This document shows positions 5,039 to 5,413 of a stretch of DNA of 5,413 nt, piece after piece. Source of the DNA: Rhizobacter sp. Its GTDB lineage: Bacteria; Pseudomonadota; Gammaproteobacteria; Burkholderiales; Burkholderiaceae_C. Location of the stretch: NCBI GenBank assembly GCA_025351675.1, contig JANXVK010000307.1, positions 1 to 5,413 on the forward strand, written 5' to 3'. The position numbers were made by a program, and so were the translations under genes. Position 1 is the first letter of the stretch, and each line of letters opens with the position of its first letter. The notes beneath the pieces were generated by a model. The model was not told the DNA's origin, did not search any database, and saw nothing but the letters and a program-made list of their open reading frames with translations.

Positions 5039-5413
5039 TCACGGGAACGTGAACACGAGTGGCGCAACGGTCGCGCTGGCGTTGATGGTTTGCGACTTGG
5101 GCGTACCGTTCGACGCGGCTTCGATGCTGTACTTCGCCGCCGCCGCCGCGTCGGGCACGAAAGCCAGCGTTGCCGGGTTGGCGACCCAAGCCAGCTTCAC
5201 CGGCGCGCCGATCGGCAACGAGAACCCGAACGCGCCGAAGCTCGCGTCGACCGGCGCCCAAGCGGCCTCGACCGTCAACCCACTGGTGTAGGTCTGCAGC
5301 GCGCGGACCGTCGCGGTGGTGGGTGTCACGGTGCCGGTGACGCTGCGCAGGGTCGTCGCGCCGGGTGCGATCGGCAGCGCGGCGCAGTTGATGGTCGTCG
5401 GCGCCACGGTGAC
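5039..5413 (-). CDS. C-terminal part of a probable exported or surface protein (partial)
   Basis: The frame is open from the right edge to a TGA (complement of 5039-5041), giving 124 residues of a larger protein whose start lies outside the window. The visible part is low in charge and rich in Ala, Thr, Val and Pro, with many short strand-like segments (SVTGTVTPTTATVRALQ, SLPIGAPVKLAWV, ASATVAPLVFTFP). It ends in strand-like FTFP. This composition suggests beta-sandwich exported or cell-surface proteins, possibly a lipoprotein or carboxypeptidase-regulatory-like/Ig-like module. I do not recognise the exact family. Only one cysteine is visible. It is transcribed toward the other genes, and hairpins at 4966-4983 and 4991-5035 separate it from them. 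Confidence 0.7.
   Translation of the reverse strand, partial: VTVAPTTINCAALPIAPGATTLRSVTGTVTPTTATVRALQTYTSGLTVEAAWAPVDASFGAFGFSLPIGAPVKLAWVANPATLAFVPDAAAAAKYSIEAASNGTPKSQTINASATVAPLVFTFP

Noticed and set aside
4929..5291. 120-codon plus-strand frame at the right end
   Set aside because: It is antisense to the partial exported-protein gene, which has the better protein character, and it has no ribosome binding site or motif.
1..5413. CRISPR array, tRNA, rRNA, insertion sequence or phage genes
   Set aside because: No regular direct repeats, tRNA-like cloverleaf, transposase motif or phage structural gene could be seen.

Overview
The window is GC-rich bacterial DNA whose genes use mostly G/C-ending codons. 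The PXPV-like secreted protein, the glycine-zipper antigen family and the PhoPQ-like pair with a PepSY gene suggest a betaproteobacterium, probably Burkholderiales. A gammaproteobacterium such as a xanthomonad cannot be excluded. This placement is inference from protein style; there is no rRNA or other marker gene here.

Left end (1-724): this looks like an accessory segment with integron character. A possible C-terminal gene fragment (2-97) is followed by an attC-like inverted-repeat structure (137-222), a small exported protein with an Ig/cadherin-like motif (237-635), and a convincing 77-bp attC site (648-724). The upstream structure and the downstream attC end in a related 32-bp sequence placed in inverted orientation, with differences that are all transitions. 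This is unusual for a normal head-to-tail cassette array. Positions 725-960 hold no gene I can support, only several hairpins and a 14-bp palindrome.

Centre (961-4282): this is an envelope-stress type locus. A promoter at 963-996 reads into a glycine-zipper outer-membrane/periplasmic protein, a small periplasmic PepSY protein, an OmpR-family response regulator and a PhoQ-like histidine kinase. The regulator and kinase overlap by an ATGA. The kinase gene is followed at once by a near-copy of the same promoter (3853-3886), which drives a small secreted Pro/Tyr/Arg-rich protein. Both promoters carry a GTTCAG-N5-GTTCAT direct repeat with 11-bp period, 11 bp upstream of a CAAGAT -10 candidate. This is the geometry of PhoP/PmrA boxes. 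The simplest reading is that the encoded response regulator binds both sites, autoregulates its own operon and controls the flanking envelope gene.

Right end (4243-5413): a probable small membrane protein on the minus strand (4243-4509) overlaps the end of the centre block convergently. A short possible ORF on the plus strand (4784-4978) ends inside a perfect hairpin. The C-terminal part of a larger, probably exported minus-strand protein (5039-5413) runs off the window, with a GC-rich hairpin just after its stop.
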